A stretch of DNA of 7,238 nt, taken from Syntrophomonadaceae bacterium. Lineage in GTDB: Bacteria; Bacillota; Dethiobacteria; PWVN01. Under the pieces are notes generated by a model. It made no database searches, was not told where the DNA came from, and worked only from the letters and a program-made list of their open reading frames with translations. A program made the position numbers and the translations under genes. Within the stretch, counting starts at the first letter, position 1, and each line of letters opens with the position of its first letter. The stretch spans positions 1-7,238 of the forward strand of contig PWVN01000113.1 of assembly GCA_003561835.1 (NCBI GenBank), read 5' to 3'. Of this stretch, positions 5,693 to 7,238 are shown in pieces.

Positions 5693-7168
5693 GTGAGGTT
5701 TGATCTGTTTGAAGACATTGTGGAGCGGACAGGAGGAGACATATATCTGGGTGTGGTAGGCCCTGTCCGGACAGGGAAGTCTACCTTTATCAAGAAATTC
5801 ATGGAGCTTTTCGTCATCCCAAAAATCGAAGATGACGCTGACCGGGAGCGGGCCCGGGATGAACTTCCCCAGAGCAGCGCCGGCAAGACCATCATGACGA
5901 CGGAGCCCAAATTCGTTCCCGACGAGGCCATCGAGATCGCCATCCAGGAAAACATCAAGATGCGGGTGCGTTTCGTGGACTGCGTGGGCTACACCGTGCC
6001 GGGAGCCGTCGGCTACGACGACGAGGAAGGCCCCCGGATGGTCACCACTCCCTGGTTCGACCACGATATTCCCTTCGAAGAAGCGGCGGAGGTCGGCACC
6101 AAGAAAGTCATCACCGACCATTCCACCATCGGCGTGGTCATCACCACCGACGGCAGCTTTACCGACATCAGCCGGGAGGACTACCTGGACGCCGAGGAGA
6201 AGGTGGTGGCGGAGCTTAAGGAACTGAATAAGCCCTTCGTCATGATCCTCAACTCCACCGAGCCCTACTCCCAGGAAAGTATCGATTTAAAGGAAGAGCT
6301 GGCGGAGAAATACGATGTGCCCGTGGTACCCATCAACTGCCTGAACCTGATCGAAGAGGACATCAACCTCCTGTTCCAGGAGATCCTCTACGAATTCCCC
6401 GTCAAGGAAGTCAACATCAAGCTGCCCAACTGGGTCGAGGAGCTGGATATGGAGCACTGGCTGCGGGAAGAGTTCAACCAGGCCATCCGGGACAACATCG
6501 AGAGCGTCTTCAAGGTCAGGGACATCGATAATGTCATCGAAGGGCTAAACGAACTGGAGATCGTCGAGGTAGCCCAGCTGACGGACATGAACCTGGGCAC
6601 GGGTCACGCCCTCATAGATGTTTCTTCCCCCGACGGGCTCTACAATCAAATCCTTACAGATATCTGCGGCCGGGATGTCAGTACCCGGGCCGACATGATC
6701 CGCATCATGCAGGATTTCAGCGCCGCCAAGAAAGAATACGACAAGGTGGCCGATGCCCTGGAGCAGGTCAAGGAAGCAGGATACGGCATGGTTTCGCCCC
6801 TGCTGGAGGAAATGATCCTGGATGAGCCCGAAATCGTCCGGCAGGGAGGCCGCTTCGGCGTGAAGCTGCGGGCCAGTGCCCCCTCCATCCATATGATCCG
6901 GGTAAACGTAAACTCCGAGTTCGCCCCCGTGGTGGGCAGCGAGAAGCAGAGCGAGGACCTGGCCAACTACATTATGGCCGAGTTCGAAGACAACCCCGAA
7001 AAGATCTGGGAGTCCAACATCTTCGGAAAATCCCTCTACGAACTGGTCAAGGACGGCATCAACACCAAGCTAACCAACATGCCTCCCAACGCCCAGGAAA
7101 AGCTGCAGGAGACCCTGGAGAAGATCATCAACGAGGGAAGCGGCGGCCTCATCGCCATTATTCTCTAG
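5693..7168 (+). CDS. spoIVA: Stage IV sporulation protein A, spore-coat scaffold ATPase
   Basis: A 491-aa protein, almost the same length as Bacillus subtilis SpoIVA (492), and alignable from end to end from memory. SpoIVA polymerises on the outer forespore membrane using ATP and forms the basement layer on which the coat assembles; in Bacillus it is anchored by SpoVM and is also needed for cortex formation. Visible motifs: ERTGGDIYLGVVG (11-23), Walker A GPVRTGKS (23-30, Lys29), MTTEPKFVP (68-76) with the Thr69/Thr70 pair, and a Walker B-like VDCVGYTVPGA (95-105, Asp96). HSTIGVVITTDG (143-154) and an NSTEP segment (187-191) follow. The C-terminal domain includes APSIHMIRV and EFAPVVGSEKQSE and ends EGSGGLIAIIL, the region that in Bacillus contacts SpoVM and the membrane. 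No key residue is missing. It has its own leader and terminator, so it is probably monocistronic, and is expected to be mother-cell specific. Confidence 0.99.
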   Translation: MRFDLFEDIVERTGGDIYLGVVGPVRTGKSTFIKKFMELFVIPKIEDDADRERARDELPQSSAGKTIMTTEPKFVPDEAIEIAIQENIKMRVRFVDCVGYTVPGAVGYDDEEGPRMVTTPWFDHDIPFEEAAEVGTKKVITDHSTIGVVITTDGSFTDISREDYLDAEEKVVAELKELNKPFVMILNSTEPYSQESIDLKEELAEKYDVPVVPINCLNLIEEDINLLFQEILYEFPVKEVNIKLPNWVEELDMEHWLREEFNQAIRDNIESVFKVRDIDNVIEGLNELEIVEVAQLTDMNLGTGHALIDVSSPDGLYNQILTDICGRDVSTRADMIRIMQDFSAAKKEYDKVADALEQVKEAGYGMVSPLLEEMILDEPEIVRQGGRFGVKLRASAPSIHMIRVNVNSEFAPVVGSEKQSEDLANYIMAEFEDNPEKIWESNIFGKSLYELVKDGINTKLTNMPPNAQEKLQETLEKIINEGSGGLIAIIL

Positions 7169-7186
7169 AAGCGGGGTCCCTCTCAC

Positions 7187-7212
7187 AAAAGCGTGGCAAC
7201 ACGCTTTTTTTT
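7187..7212 (+). terminator. Intrinsic terminator after spoIVA
   Basis: AAAAGCGTG (7187-7195) and CACGCTTTT (7200-7208) form a perfect 9-bp stem closed by a GCAA tetraloop of the GNRA type, followed by T residues through 7212. It starts 19 nt after the spoIVA stop. The stem's own A-run would also give a partial U-tract to transcripts coming from the other strand. Confidence 0.93.
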
Positions 7213-7238
7213 ATTGCCCGCAACCGGTTAAAGTAAAG

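Overview
The window looks like chromosomal DNA from an endospore-forming Firmicute, probably of the class Clostridia. The coding DNA is GC-rich, Shine-Dalgarno sites are strong (AGGAGG-like), GTG starts are common, and the window carries spoIVA plus a YIEGIA-family gene, both tied to sporulation. A high-GC thermophilic or syntrophic clostridial lineage (Moorella- or Desulfotomaculum-like) would fit, but the genus cannot be fixed from this sequence alone. All genes are on the + strand.

Layout. (1) Positions 1-1012: the 3' end of a YIEGIA-family membrane protein gene, a 65-aa protein of the 'capping complex subunit for YIEGIA' type, and a DUF3189 protein. They are closely spaced and look co-transcribed; none has a known biochemical role. 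(2) Positions 1044-5400: a sigma-A-type promoter (TTGACA, 18 nt, GATAAT) followed by a tightly packed operon. It encodes a PDZ/radical SAM/DUF512 protein, the ribosome-assembly GTPase Der, the acyl-phosphate glycerol-3-phosphate acyltransferase PlsY, and glycerol-3-phosphate dehydrogenase GpsA. The first two junctions overlap (16 nt and 4 nt) and the last gap is 19 nt, so translational coupling is likely. A clear intrinsic terminator (5455-5483) closes the operon. (3) Positions 5401-5692: a distinctly AT-rich 292-nt intergenic leader with a possible sigma-E promoter. (4) Positions 5693-7168: full-length spoIVA, the spore-coat basement-layer ATPase, followed by its own strong terminator (7187-7212).

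How the genes work together. GpsA makes sn-glycerol-3-phosphate and PlsY acylates it at position 1, so the operon encodes the entry into phospholipid synthesis next to a ribosome-biogenesis GTPase. This growth-related operon sits between two sporulation-associated blocks: the YIEGIA/small protein/DUF3189 cluster and spoIVA. The least understood parts are that cluster and the PDZ-radical SAM-DUF512 enzyme. Everything else matches well-known families with intact key motifs, and I see no mobile element, CRISPR array, tRNA or rRNA.
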